Positions 51,515-59,614 of a stretch of 64,000 nucleotides of DNA are shown one piece after another; position 1 is the stretch's first letter, and every line of letters begins with the position of its first letter. The notes beneath the pieces were generated by a model. That model did not search any database. It was not told the origin of the DNA and saw only the letters and a list, made by a program, of their open reading frames with translations. The DNA is from Acidimicrobiales bacterium. GTDB taxonomy: Bacteria; Actinomycetota; Acidimicrobiia; Acidimicrobiales; DATDAH01. Position numbers and translations under genes: made by a program. Location of the stretch: contig JAEUJM010000040.1 in assembly GCA_016794585.1 (NCBI GenBank), positions 149,735 through 213,734 on the forward strand, read 5' to 3'.

Positions 51515-52999
51515 TCAGCTGCCGGGCTGGACCCCTCGACCCGCCGGTGCGTCCCGGGCCGCGAGGAGCCAGACGTGGGTGGTCGGGCCCGTCGGTGCGA
51601 GGAAGGCCCGCACGTCGGTGGCGCCGTCGGGGCCACCGAAGCGGAGACGCCGCTCCTCGACACCGTCGGGGTGCACCTCCAGCGCCGACGTCACGATCGG
51701 CCCGAGGGAGGCCCGGAGGCGCTCGCCCAGCGCCCGGGTCGGGCCGCCCGGCAGCGTGACGAGGTCCACTCCCAGCACGTCCCGCGGGTCGGGCTCGACC
51801 GAGACCACGAGTTGAGAGGCGTCGGCGTGCACCCGGTGGACGCCCCGCCCGTCGGCGAAGGCCGCGGCACGCGCCTCGGCGGCGGCCAGCACGTCGACGC
51901 TGCCCCCGTCCTCGGCCAGGCCGACGCGTTCGTGGAGCAGTCCCTCGACTCGGGCGACGGCGGCATCCCACGCCGGCCGGTTGCGCCTCAGTCCGGCCTG
52001 CCGGCGCGGGTCCTCGGCGCGCAGACCTGCGGCCACCTCGGCCAGGGCGGGGGCGGCGAGGGTGTGCAGCCCGAGGTGCGGCGGGTTGGTGAGGGTCGAG
52101 ACGCCGACCAGCAGGTCCAGCTCGTCGCCCCAGGCCAACACGTCCCCCAGCTCGCGCCAGTTGGCCCGTTGCAGGCAGAAGGTGAGGGAGAACCCGCCGC
52201 CGTGGGCGCGGGTGGCCTCCCGGTAGCGCTCGATGTTGCGCAGCAGGTCGGCGTGGTGGACCCCGACCCGGATGGCCTCGACGGTGGCCGCCTGGAACCC
52301 GTCCACCGAGACCGACACGTCGAGGGGCAACTGGGCCAGGATGCGCTCGATCCGCGGTGACCACTGGGTGCCGTTGGTGGTCACGAAGACCTCGGGGGTG
52401 AGGCCGAGCTCGACGAGGCGGTCCAGGACGCGGAGCGGCTCGGCGCCGAGGAAGGGCTCGCCCCCGAGGAGGAACAGTCGGCGCAGGTGGGGCAGGAAGG
52501 CGTCCAGCTCGGCGAAGAAGGCATCGCCGTAGACCGCCGGCAGCGGGGCGCGGCCCTCGCGGTGGATGCGGATGGCCGAGGACAGCTCGCCGTTGCACAT
52601 CGTGCACTGGAGGTTGCAGGCGTTCGAGAGGGCCAGCTCCAGTTGCACGGGCCAAGGTGGATCGGCCTCGGAGGGGGCCAGCGGGTCGAAGCGGCGCAGC
52701 TCGGCCGTGGCCGCCGACCCCCGCCCTACCTCTGCGGCGCACAGCTCGCACCCGAGGTCGAGGCGCCCGTCGGCCACCCGGTCACGGAGCGCCCGGGCCG
52801 GTCCGCCCCGCCAGATCTCGGTGAGCGTCTGGCTCCGGAGGTCGCCCAGGGGGTGGTAGGTGTTCGCGCAGCAGGCGGTGACCCGCCCGGCCGGGTCGAG
52901 GTAGAGCGACGAGAACGGGGCGTGGCAGGCGGGCGCCACGAGCCCGCCGGCCGTCTCCGGGTCCCGACCCGTCCCGAGGTGGACCGCCTGCTCACCCAC
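51515..52999 (-). CDS. Radical SAM protein, N-terminal SPASM-like, unrecognised C-terminal domain
   Basis: This 494-residue protein has N-terminal cysteines C25, C43, C44, C84 and C87 (CHAPFSSLYLDPAGRVTACC), then the rSAM motif NACNLQCTMCNGELS (C128, C132, C135), LFLLGGEPFLGAEPLRVLD and VFVTTNGTQWSPRIERIL. After a conserved LRRNRPAWDAAV segment (~335) comes a ~150-residue region of unknown fold. It is closely related to the next two upstream genes, so it arose by tandem duplication. The GTG start at 52999 overlaps the preceding gene by 8 nt. The substrate is unknown. Confidence 0.87.
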   Translation of the reverse strand: MGEQAVHLGTGRDPETAGGLVAPACHAPFSSLYLDPAGRVTACCANTYHPLGDLRSQTLTEIWRGGPARALRDRVADGRLDLGCELCAAEVGRGSAATAELRRFDPLAPSEADPPWPVQLELALSNACNLQCTMCNGELSSAIRIHREGRAPLPAVYGDAFFAELDAFLPHLRRLFLLGGEPFLGAEPLRVLDRLVELGLTPEVFVTTNGTQWSPRIERILAQLPLDVSVSVDGFQAATVEAIRVGVHHADLLRNIERYREATRAHGGGFSLTFCLQRANWRELGDVLAWGDELDLLVGVSTLTNPPHLGLHTLAAPALAEVAAGLRAEDPRRQAGLRRNRPAWDAAVARVEGLLHERVGLAEDGGSVDVLAAAEARAAAFADGRGVHRVHADASQLVVSVEPDPRDVLGVDLVTLPGGPTRALGERLRASLGPIVTSALEVHPDGVEERRLRFGGPDGATDVRAFLAPTGPTTHVWLLAARDAPAGRGVQPGS

Positions 53000-54506
53000 C
53001 GCGGGTGCCGACGGGAGCCACCGAGACGGGCTGCTCCCGCTCGTAGAAGCGGTCGGCCGCGACGAAGGCCACCGTCCCGCCGTCGGTCGCGGCGGTCACC
53101 ACGCGCAGCACGGCACCAGACGCGCCGCGGGCGGGTGGGTCGTCGGTGGCCAGCAGGGTCTGGTCGACCACACCGTCCTCGTCCCGACGATCGAGGGCGT
53201 ACAGCGGCCGCCCCCGACCCAGCCCGGCCGAACCCAGCACCTCGTCCGCGGGACTGCCCTCGACCGTCGCCTCGTCGACCAGCGGAGCGCCGTCGACGCC
53301 GGCCCGCTCGGTGGCGGCCGCGAGCACGGTCGCGTCCGGCGCGAGGTCGAGGCGCAGCACCGGCCCGCCCGCGGCGAAGCGCCGCGCGAGGGCGCCGGCC
53401 CGGTCGGCGGCACCGACACGGACCGCACCGCCGGACGCGACGATCACGGGCCCGTCGACGGCGACCGGCTGGCGAAGGGTGACGGGCACGCCGCGGCCGC
53501 GCTCGCCGAGGACGCGGCGGACCTGCTCGACCTCGACCTCCCAGCAGTGGCGGTTGCGCCCGAGGGTCGACCGGCGCTGCTCGTCTTCTGCCTCGAGGCC
53601 CGCCAGCACCTCGGCGAGGCCGGCCTCGTCGAGGTCGTGCAGGCAGTGGCCGGGCTCGCTCACGCTGATGACCCGTACGTCGGCATCCCAACCGTCCGCG
53701 AGCACGAGGAAGTCGCCGAGCTCGTGCCAGTTGTGGACGGTCAGGCAGAAGTTGAACCCGAAGGCGGTGCCGGCGCCGGCCGTGTACTCACGGAAGCGGG
53801 CGGCGTGGGCCATCGCCTCGTCGAAGTCGAGGTTGCGGCGGATGGCCTCCACCGTCGACGCCGTGGTCCCGTCCATCGAGACCGTGATGTCGAAGGGCAG
53901 GTGGCGCAGGACGGCCTCGACCTTGGCGTCGAAGCGGGTGGCGTTGGTGACGGCCGCGCACCGGGGCTGCAGGCCGCGTTCGACCAGCCGGTCCCAGATG
54001 CGGAAGTTCTCGGCCGCGAGGAAGGGTTCGCCACCGAGGAAGCTGGCCTGGACGAGCGAGGGCAGGAAATCGTCGAGCTCGGCGAAGAAGGCGTCGCCGT
54101 AGACCGCCGGCAGCGGCGGGCGGCCCTCGCGGACGCGGATCCTGGAGCTGAGCTCGCCGTTGCACATCACGCACTCGAGGTTGCAGCGGTTGCTCAGGGC
54201 GAAGGTCATGCGCGTCGGCGGGGCCGGCGTCGCGTCGGGGATCGGGTAGGCGTCGTACAGGCGGGCCACGGTGGCGTCGTTGCCGTGGTCCTCCGCCCAG
54301 CGGCAGCTGTTGCAGCCGAGGGTCAGGTCCCCGACGGCCAGGGCCGCCCGCAGCGCCTGGGCTCTCGACCCTCCCCAGATCTCGGCCAGGGAGGACTCGC
54401 CCACCCGCCCCATCGGGTACTGCTGGTTGGCACAGCACGTGTAGACGTGACCCGCGGGGTCGAATTCCATCGACACGAAGGGGGCGTGACAGGCGACCGG
54501 GCTCAC
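52992..54506 (-). CDS. Radical SAM protein, N-terminal SPASM-like, unrecognised C-terminal domain
   Basis: The 504-residue product starts SPVACHAPFVSMEFDPAGHV with C6, C24, C25, C65 and C68, followed by the rSAM motif NRCNLECVMCNGELS (C108, C112, C115), ASFLGGEPFLAAENFRIWD and AVTNATRFDAKVEAVL. The LGRNRHCWEVEV segment leads into a ~180-residue C-terminal region without a recognised fold. I prefer the GTG at 54506 because it overlaps the upstream stop as GTGA, the junction used throughout this locus; a GTG at 54536 would add ten residues. It shares NWHELGDFL with its paralogues. Confidence 0.87.
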   Translation of the reverse strand: MSPVACHAPFVSMEFDPAGHVYTCCANQQYPMGRVGESSLAEIWGGSRAQALRAALAVGDLTLGCNSCRWAEDHGNDATVARLYDAYPIPDATPAPPTRMTFALSNRCNLECVMCNGELSSRIRVREGRPPLPAVYGDAFFAELDDFLPSLVQASFLGGEPFLAAENFRIWDRLVERGLQPRCAAVTNATRFDAKVEAVLRHLPFDITVSMDGTTASTVEAIRRNLDFDEAMAHAARFREYTAGAGTAFGFNFCLTVHNWHELGDFLVLADGWDADVRVISVSEPGHCLHDLDEAGLAEVLAGLEAEDEQRRSTLGRNRHCWEVEVEQVRRVLGERGRGVPVTLRQPVAVDGPVIVASGGAVRVGAADRAGALARRFAAGGPVLRLDLAPDATVLAAATERAGVDGAPLVDEATVEGSPADEVLGSAGLGRGRPLYALDRRDEDGVVDQTLLATDDPPARGASGAVLRVVTAATDGGTVAFVAADRFYEREQPVSVAPVGTRGG

Positions 54507-56092
54507 GGTGGCGGGCTCCCGCCGGCCGTCGCCCACGAGAAGTAGAGGACGGTGACCCCATCGCCCTCGCCCGCGTCGTCGTCGGGGACGGGCGTGGCGA
54601 CCACGTCAAGGACCCGCCCATCGCGCAGGTGCACCGACGAGAGCTCGACGCGGTCGGCCACGAGCACGTGGTCGACGCGCTCGATGGGGCCGAGCGCCGC
54701 GGCCACGACCCCCTGGATCTCGCCGTGGTGACGCCCGTCCAGCGACCCCGGATCGAGGGTGAGCACCCCCGCCGCCGGCTCGCGGCACACCCGACCGTCC
54801 TCGTCCAGCGCCACGCACGCTGCGCCGGCCGGGACATGGCGCTCGCACCAAGGGCCGGGTGCGTCAGGCCCGTCCCCCGCCGCGGGCCGACCCGCCGCCG
54901 CGTCCCGGGCGGCGCGCGCGAAGGCCTGTGCCTGGTCGACCCCCGGGACCGGGGCCACGACGGGGGTCTCGGCCGGCGGCGCCGGGACCGGGGTGGGTGT
55001 CGGCGCGGCCCGTCGCTGCTCGCGCGCCGCCTGCAGCAGGGCCAGCTGCTCTTCCCACATCGGTCGGTTCTGCCCCAGCGCCGCGGACCACCGGTCGTCC
55101 TCGCCCTCGAGGGTGGTGACCACGTGCTCGAACTCGTCGTCATCGAGCCCCTCGAGGGTGAGGTGCGCCGGCTGCGACACCTGGTTCACCGTGCCGTCGA
55201 CCCCGAGCGAGTCGGCCAAGGCGAAGAACGCGCCCAGCTCGTGCCAGTTCACCGTCAGCAGGCAGAAGGTGACGCTCACGAACGTCTCCCGACGCCGGCC
55301 CCACTCGCAGAAGCGGTCGAGGTTGGCCCGTACCTGCGCCCACGACGAGCCGCGCCGGATGGACTCATAGGTCTCGGCGGAGGCGGCGTCGAGCGAGACC
55401 GACACGTCCACCGGGAGCATCGAGAGGATCCGCTCGACCCGGGGGGTCCACTGCGTCCCGTTGGTGGTGAGGTGGCAGCGGGTGGTGAGGCCCTCCTCGA
55501 CCAGCATCTCCATGACCCGGAGCGTCTCGGAGGCGAGGAAGGGCTCGCCGCCGTAGAGCTTCACGCGGTCGAGATGGGCCAGGAAGGGCCGGAGCTGGTC
55601 GAAGAAGGCGTCGTCGTAGACCGTGGGCAGTGGGGGGCGGTGCTCGACCTGCGCGCGGATCGACGACGACCACTCGCCGTTGCACATGACGCAGCGCAGG
55701 TTGCAGGTGTTGGTGATGGACAGCTCGAGCTGTCGGGGCCACGGCGGGTCGGCGCCGTCGAGGTCGAACTCCTCGAACCAACGGGCGTAGGACTGGTCCG
55801 GTCGGCCGCGCTCGACCGCGGGCCTGCAGAAGCCACAGCCCAGGTCGAGGTCGCCGGCCTCGATCGCTCGGCGCAGCCGCCGCGCCGCCTCCCCGCGCCA
55901 GATCTCCTCGAGAGGCGCCGCCGTGACGTTGCCCAGCGGGAACGTGTCGTTCATGCAGCAGGCCCGCACGTCGCCGTGCTGGTCGAGGTACATCGACGTG
56001 AACGGCGCCCGGCAGAGGGGCCCGGACACCGCGGGGTCGGAGCGACGGCGGCGCGAGGGACGCCGCACCGGGGTCGGCAGCGACAGGCGCAC
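54503..56092 (-). CDS. Radical SAM protein, N-terminal SPASM-like, unrecognised C-terminal domain
   Basis: This 529-residue protein heads the rSAM operon. An Arg-rich N-terminus precedes C27, C45, C46, C86 and C89 (CRAPFTSMYLDQHGDVRACC). The rSAM motif is NTCNLRCVMCNGEWS (C130, C134, C137), with VKLYGGEPFLASETLRVME and HLTTNGTQWTPRVERIL. After LGQNRPMWEEQL comes a Pro/Ala linker (~365-395) and a ~130-residue C-terminal region. The start is a GTG at 56092, 6 nt after TAGCCT (56104-56099), implying a leaderless message. It diverges from the second glycosyltransferase row, with which it may be co-regulated. Confidence 0.88.
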   Translation of the reverse strand: MRLSLPTPVRRPSRRRRSDPAVSGPLCRAPFTSMYLDQHGDVRACCMNDTFPLGNVTAAPLEEIWRGEAARRLRRAIEAGDLDLGCGFCRPAVERGRPDQSYARWFEEFDLDGADPPWPRQLELSITNTCNLRCVMCNGEWSSSIRAQVEHRPPLPTVYDDAFFDQLRPFLAHLDRVKLYGGEPFLASETLRVMEMLVEEGLTTRCHLTTNGTQWTPRVERILSMLPVDVSVSLDAASAETYESIRRGSSWAQVRANLDRFCEWGRRRETFVSVTFCLLTVNWHELGAFFALADSLGVDGTVNQVSQPAHLTLEGLDDDEFEHVVTTLEGEDDRWSAALGQNRPMWEEQLALLQAAREQRRAAPTPTPVPAPPAETPVVAPVPGVDQAQAFARAARDAAAGRPAAGDGPDAPGPWCERHVPAGAACVALDEDGRVCREPAAGVLTLDPGSLDGRHHGEIQGVVAAALGPIERVDHVLVADRVELSSVHLRDGRVLDVVATPVPDDDAGEGDGVTVLYFSWATAGGSPPP

Positions 56093-56098
56093 GGGGCG

Positions 56099-56104
56099 AG
56101 GCTA
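56099..56104 (-). promoter_or_regulatory. -10 element for the radical SAM operon
   Basis: TAGCCT on the minus strand lies 6 nt before the GTG at 56092; it supports GTG as the start. Confidence 0.55.
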
Positions 56105-56175
56105 CCGGAGCCCCCGCTCGCACCACCGGGGCCCCACCTCGCGGGCACGCCGCGGGGCCGTGTGGCCGGTCGCCC

Positions 56176-56181
56176 TACCCT
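56176..56181 (+). promoter_or_regulatory. -10 element for the second glycosyltransferase row
   Basis: TACCCT lies 6 nt before the GTG at 56188, with no ribosome binding site. Confidence 0.55.
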
Positions 56182-56187
56182 GTCGGC

Positions 56188-57363
56188 GTGACGCCGCCCC
56201 CGGTGCTGTTCCTCGGCCACGGCGCCGACCGCACGGGTCCCCCGGTGTTCCTCGCCAACTTCCAGCGGTGGCTGGCCGCCCAGGGGGACCTGCCCTTCGT
56301 CACCGCCCTGACCCGGGGCGGCCCACTGCTCGCCGAGTACCGGCAGTGGGGCCCGGTGCGCGTCCTCGACCCCCGTTGGACCGCCCTCCGGGTGGCCCAG
56401 CACGGCCTCGCCCGCGCCGGTCTCGGTGGGCCCGCCTCCAGGCTGCGCGCCGCCCGGGACCGGGGCCGCCTGCGCACCTGGCGAGATGCTCCCTTCGTGT
56501 ACCTGAACACGGCGTCGCCCGCGACCTTGCGCACCCTCGCGCTCGTGCCGCCGACGGCGACGGTGGTCGCCCACGTCCATGAGCTCGAGGTCGCCCTGCG
56601 ATACCAACTGGCGCCCGCCGAGCGCACCCTGCTCCTCGAGCGCCCACGACGCTTCATCGCCGCGTCGCAGGCCGTCGCCGACAACCTCGTCGCCACCCAC
56701 GGTGTGGCGGCCTCCCGCATCGAGGTCCACCACGAGTTCGTGCAGCCGGTCCCCCCGGTGGACCCGGAGCGCCGTGGTCCGCTCCGAGCCGCGGCCGGCA
56801 TCGACCCCGAGGCGTTCGTGGTCATCGGCTCGGGGATGACCGAGTGGCGAAAGGGGCCCGACCTGTTCGTCGCTCTCGCCGCCGCGCTGCGCGAGCGGAC
56901 CGACCGTCCCCTCGCCTTCCTCTGGGTCGGCGGCGCCACTGCCGGCCCGACCTGGTGGCCCCTGGACCACGAGGCCCGACACCTCGGCGTCGACCGCGTG
57001 GTGCGGTTCCTCGGTGCGCAGGACGACCCGGGGGCCTGGTTCCGCCTGGCCGACGCCTTCGCCCTCACCTCCCGGGAGGACGCCTTCCCCCTCGCCGCGC
57101 TCGAAGCGGCCACCGCGGGGGTGCCTCTCGTGACCTTCGACACCGGCGGCATGGTCGAGCTCGTGCACGACGGCGGTGCGGGCGCCGTGGTCCCCTACCC
57201 CGACGTCGAGGCGTTCGCCGACGTGCTCGCCGGCTGGTCCGCCGACGAGACCGAGCGTCGGCGACTCGGTGCCGCCGCCGCGGCCCACACCCGTGCCCAC
57301 CACGTCACCGAGGTCGCGGCGCCCGTCCTGCGCCGAGCGCTTCAGGATCTCGGCGCATGGTGA
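56188..57363 (+). CDS. GT4-like glycosyltransferase (array member)
   Basis: The 391-residue product is a complete array-family enzyme: VLFLGHGADRTGPPVFLANF, VAHVHELEVALRYQLAP, EWRKGPDLFVALAAAL, FLWVGG, LTSREDAFPLAALEAAT and TFDTGGMVELV. It heads the second row of five. The start is a GTG at 56188, 6 nt after TACCCT (56176-56181), without a ribosome binding site. The row is divergent from the radical SAM operon across 95 bp that hold both promoters. It probably adds one sugar in the cytoplasm. Confidence 0.9.
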   Translation: MTPPPVLFLGHGADRTGPPVFLANFQRWLAAQGDLPFVTALTRGGPLLAEYRQWGPVRVLDPRWTALRVAQHGLARAGLGGPASRLRAARDRGRLRTWRDAPFVYLNTASPATLRTLALVPPTATVVAHVHELEVALRYQLAPAERTLLLERPRRFIAASQAVADNLVATHGVAASRIEVHHEFVQPVPPVDPERRGPLRAAAGIDPEAFVVIGSGMTEWRKGPDLFVALAAALRERTDRPLAFLWVGGATAGPTWWPLDHEARHLGVDRVVRFLGAQDDPGAWFRLADAFALTSREDAFPLAALEAATAGVPLVTFDTGGMVELVHDGGAGAVVPYPDVEAFADVLAGWSADETERRRLGAAAAAHTRAHHVTEVAAPVLRRALQDLGAW

Positions 57364-58529
57364 GGGATGAACGCCCCTCATCGGTCCTCGTGGTCGTCCA
57401 CGCCGTGCGCGAGGACCGGGAGCGACGGGCCTACGCCCTCCTGCTCGACCGCCTGCGGGCCGACGGCCACGAGCTCTCGGTGATCTGCTGGGACCGCGGC
57501 AAGTCGGTGCTCGACCTGGAGGCCCTGGGTCCGGTCGGCGACATCGAGGACGTGAACCGGTGGCGCCTGCCCATCTGGCTGGCCAAGCACGGCCTCGCCC
57601 CGGTCGCCCGCCGGCTGCGCCACGCCCGCATGCGCTGGTGGTGGCACCGGGCCCACCACCCCGCGTCGGTGGTCGTGCTCGGGCTGCTCCGGCCCGAGAT
57701 GGCCCACTACCTGCCCCCCGGGGTCCCCGTCGGGGCCGTCCTCGGTTGGCGGCCGCCGGAGGACCCCGAGTCCCTGGCGACCACCCTCACGGCCGCCGAC
57801 ACCGTCGTGGCCCGGGACGACGCGACCGCCGCCGCCTGCCGAGCCGAGGATCCCGACGTCGACGTGGCCGTGTTCGAGCACCTGTGGCCCCGGCTGCACT
57901 GGTCGCTCCACCTCCGCCTCCCGCCCCTGACCGCACCCGCGGCCGTGGGCATCCCCGACGGTCGCCCCTTCGTCCTCGGCCTCGGCCCTCTCGACTGGGA
58001 CGGCGGCGCCGACCAGTTCGTGGCGATGGCGGGCCGGGTCCGAGCGGCCCTGCCCGGGGCCCCCGTGCACTTCGGTTGGGTGGGTGGGCACCCGGAGGGG
58101 CCGAGCCACTTCCCGTACCGCTTCGACGCCGATCGGCTCGGGGTCGCCGCCACCTTCCACTGGCTCGGTGAGCGCGACGACTACCACGAGCTCGTGCGGC
58201 GGGCCGACGTGGTCGTGCTCCCCGGCCATCGCCCCCTGACCCTGCCGTACGACCCGACCGTGGGCTGGTACCTCGCCGAGGACCGGGACCTTCCCGCCGC
58301 CTTCACCCCGCTCCCCGAGCCCTTCGCCGCCCTCCTCGACGTGCTCGAGGTGCCGGTCGTGCGCTTCGACCTGCCCGAGAGCGAGGCCCTCACCCTCGGA
58401 CGCGGCACGACCGTGACCTATCCCGACACCGCGGCGCTCGCCGCAGCCGTGGTGGACGCGCTGGACCGGCCCCGACCCACGACCCTGGCACGGGCGCGGT
58501 CCCACCTCCTCGGCGAGGTCGCACCGTGA
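57357..58529 (+). CDS. Degenerate array-family glycosyltransferase-like protein
   Basis: This 390-residue protein aligns with the row by position and by segments such as HFGWVGGHPEGPSHFPY and VTYPDTAALAAAVVDAL, but it has lost nearly every motif. RTGxP is gone, there is no HVHEL, the WRKxPDLF segment reads DWDGGADQFVAMA, and the SRED..E loop is replaced by VLPGHRPLTLPYDPTVG. The frame is intact and codon use matches its neighbours, so it is retained as a protein rather than decaying as DNA. It may be a non-catalytic partner. The ATG at 57357 or the GTG at 57360 (GTGA overlap) could be the start. Confidence 0.8.
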   Translation: MVRDERPSSVLVVVHAVREDRERRAYALLLDRLRADGHELSVICWDRGKSVLDLEALGPVGDIEDVNRWRLPIWLAKHGLAPVARRLRHARMRWWWHRAHHPASVVVLGLLRPEMAHYLPPGVPVGAVLGWRPPEDPESLATTLTAADTVVARDDATAAACRAEDPDVDVAVFEHLWPRLHWSLHLRLPPLTAPAAVGIPDGRPFVLGLGPLDWDGGADQFVAMAGRVRAALPGAPVHFGWVGGHPEGPSHFPYRFDADRLGVAATFHWLGERDDYHELVRRADVVVLPGHRPLTLPYDPTVGWYLAEDRDLPAAFTPLPEPFAALLDVLEVPVVRFDLPESEALTLGRGTTVTYPDTAALAAAVVDALDRPRPTTLARARSHLLGEVAP

Positions 58530-59614
58530 GCGACCCCAGCGTCTGCTTCCTCGTGCACGAGGGGCGGCGCTCCGGGCCGCCCCTCTACGCCCTGGGCGTG
58601 GTCGGCTGGCTGGCCGAGCACACCGACCTCGAGCTGAGTGTGGTGCTGGTCGAGGGTGGTCCGCTGACGGCCGAGTTCGCCGCCCACGGCCCCACGCGGG
58701 TCTGGGCGGACGGGCCCGACGCCGCCCTGGCGCTGGTCGACGCGGCCGACATCGTCTACGTCAACACGGCCATCAGCGTGCAGCCGCTGCGCGAGCGCGG
58801 GCGCCGACCCCCCGTCGTGGTCACCCACGTGCACGAGCTCGAGGTCGGACTCCGCTACTGGCTACCCGCCGCGGACCACGACTGGATGATCGAGATCACC
58901 GACCGGTACCTGGTCGGCCCGGACTGCGCGGCGGACAACCTGGTTCGCCGCCACGGCATACCCCGCGACAAGATCGCCCAGGTGCCCTACTTCGTCCCCT
59001 CCGGCAGCGGCCCGAGCGGCCGCGACGCGGTCCGCCGGAGCCTGGGCGTCGGACCCGACACCGTGCTCGTGGGCACCTGCGGTGGCCGAGAGTGGCGCAA
59101 GGCGCCCGACCTGTTCGCTCACGCCGCATGGGAGGCCACCCGCGCCGCACCCGGCCTCGACCTTGGCTTCGTGTGGGTCGGCGCGCCCCTTCCCTCGTCC
59201 CGGCACTGGGACGAGGCCGCCGACCTGGCCCTCCTCGACCTCGGCGACCGCCTGCTCTACGTCGGCGACCAGGCCGACATCGACCCCTGGTTGGGAGCGT
59301 TCGACCTCTACGCCCTGTGCTCTCGTGAGGACGACTTCCCCCTCGCCTGCCTGACCGCGGCCTCGTTCGGCGTGCCCGTCGTGACCTTCGACGGCGGGGG
59401 CATGGCCGATCTGGTGCGCGACTCGGGCGGCGGGCGGGTGGTGCCCTACCCCGAGGTGGAGTCCCTCGCCGCCGAGCTGGTCGCGCTGGCCGGCGACCCT
59501 GGCGAACGGACGGCCATGGGGACGCGCGTGGCCGCCCACGTGGCCACGCATCACCAGCTCGACCGGTGCGGCACCCGGGTGGCGGCCGAGCTCACCGCAC
59601 TGGCGGTCCCATGA
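58526..59614 (+). CDS. GT4-like glycosyltransferase (array member, altered EX7E)
   Basis: The 362-residue product keeps EGRRSGPPLYALGVVGWL, VTHVHELEVGLRYWLPA, EWRKAPDLFAHAAWEAT and FVWVGAPLPSS. However, the loop is CSREDDFPLACLTAASFG, with Thr in place of the final Glu found in its relatives. In GT4 enzymes that Glu contacts the donor nucleotide, so donor binding may be altered or lost. The protein is also shorter, missing part of the second quarter. It starts with a GTG overlapping the upstream stop. Confidence 0.87.
   Translation: MSDPSVCFLVHEGRRSGPPLYALGVVGWLAEHTDLELSVVLVEGGPLTAEFAAHGPTRVWADGPDAALALVDAADIVYVNTAISVQPLRERGRRPPVVVTHVHELEVGLRYWLPAADHDWMIEITDRYLVGPDCAADNLVRRHGIPRDKIAQVPYFVPSGSGPSGRDAVRRSLGVGPDTVLVGTCGGREWRKAPDLFAHAAWEATRAAPGLDLGFVWVGAPLPSSRHWDEAADLALLDLGDRLLYVGDQADIDPWLGAFDLYALCSREDDFPLACLTAASFGVPVVTFDGGGMADLVRDSGGGRVVPYPEVESLAAELVALAGDPGERTAMGTRVAAHVATHHQLDRCGTRVAAELTALAVP

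Noticed and set aside
57357..58529. Pseudogene call for the degenerate row member
   Set aside because: The frame is full length, coupled on both sides, and base use is like that of its neighbours. Loss of motifs alone suggests changed function rather than a broken gene.
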